DNA of 64,000 bases. Source: Bacteroidales bacterium UBA4893 (GTDB taxonomy: Bacteria; Bacteroidota; Bacteroidia; Bacteroidales; P3). The translations under genes were made by a program, and so were the position numbers. Positions 63,871 to 64,000 of the stretch are shown piece after piece (position 1 is the stretch's first letter; every line of letters starts with the position of its first letter). The stretch lies in the NCBI GenBank assembly GCA_002399025.1, contig DHCV01000025.1, positions 1 through 64,000 on the forward strand, written 5' to 3'. The notes beneath the pieces are model-generated. The model made no database searches, was not told the DNA's origin, and was given only the letters and a program-made list of their open reading frames with translations.

Positions 63871-64000
63871 CTCTCTAATGCAAATATACAACATAAAAAA
63901 ACTTTTGTCAAGTCTTTTTGCAAAAAAAATTACATCTACCCTCACTAAAGCCTTATAGAATAAAGAAACTAATTAGGCTAAAAATAATGGTAAATGTAAT

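Overview
The window looks like chromosome of a low-GC, anaerobic member of the Bacteroidota, most likely Bacteroidales-like. The evidence is type IX secretion (T9SS) cargo with both sorting-domain types, recurrent Bacteroidota -7 boxes (TAnnTTTG, often TATCTTTG), menaquinone genes, a BtuB/BtuG-like surface B12 uptake pair, and part of the lysine fermentation cluster (kdd, kamA and two companion genes). No rRNA, tRNA, phage or CRISPR locus was found.

Layout. 1-1886 is the 5' part of an EVE-domain McrB, cut by the left edge. 1900-7160 is a scrambled zone with three small elements bounded by paired palindromes (GTGCGGGATT...AATCCCGCAC), one holding a REP-associated (RAYT) transposase remnant. 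Around them lie a GH3 stub, a lipoprotein gene whose start comes from repeat DNA, and a headless formiminotransferase-cyclodeaminase. 7337-11320 is a minus-strand menaquinone block (menG, barrel protein, SBF transporter, menA, DUF1294, kinase). 12083-20170 holds uvrA, floA, a 1049-residue type B T9SS protein, nfeD and clpS. 20548-30377 carries argS and four T9SS cargo proteins, including a gingipain-type DUF2436 adhesin and an M6 metalloprotease. 30489-41519 is housekeeping: nth, an EEP hydrolase, a glycogen synthase-phosphorylase fusion, a FabK/NMO-like enzyme, rsmE, DUF4159 and an AraC regulator. 42225-51863 has pirin, an FMN reductase, parC, lemA, a TPM protein, trxB and a porin.

52315-63793 reads as a metabolic unit. 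A cobalamin riboswitch precedes a TonB-dependent receptor and a BtuG-like lipoprotein. These are followed by an NSS transporter, an outer-membrane protein, kdd, DUF3795, kamA, a P-loop protein and a MutS-like ATPase. Lysine fermentation uses the adenosylcobalamin-dependent lysine 5,6-aminomutase (KamDE), not seen here and perhaps just beyond the right edge. The neighbourhood therefore links B12 import with lysine catabolism.

The least explained signals are six intergenic arrays of short units repeated every 21-23 bp (about two helical turns), four of them palindromic and with mostly locus-specific sequence, and a possible H-type pseudoknot in the kdd leader. Both are read by eye and need comparative tests.
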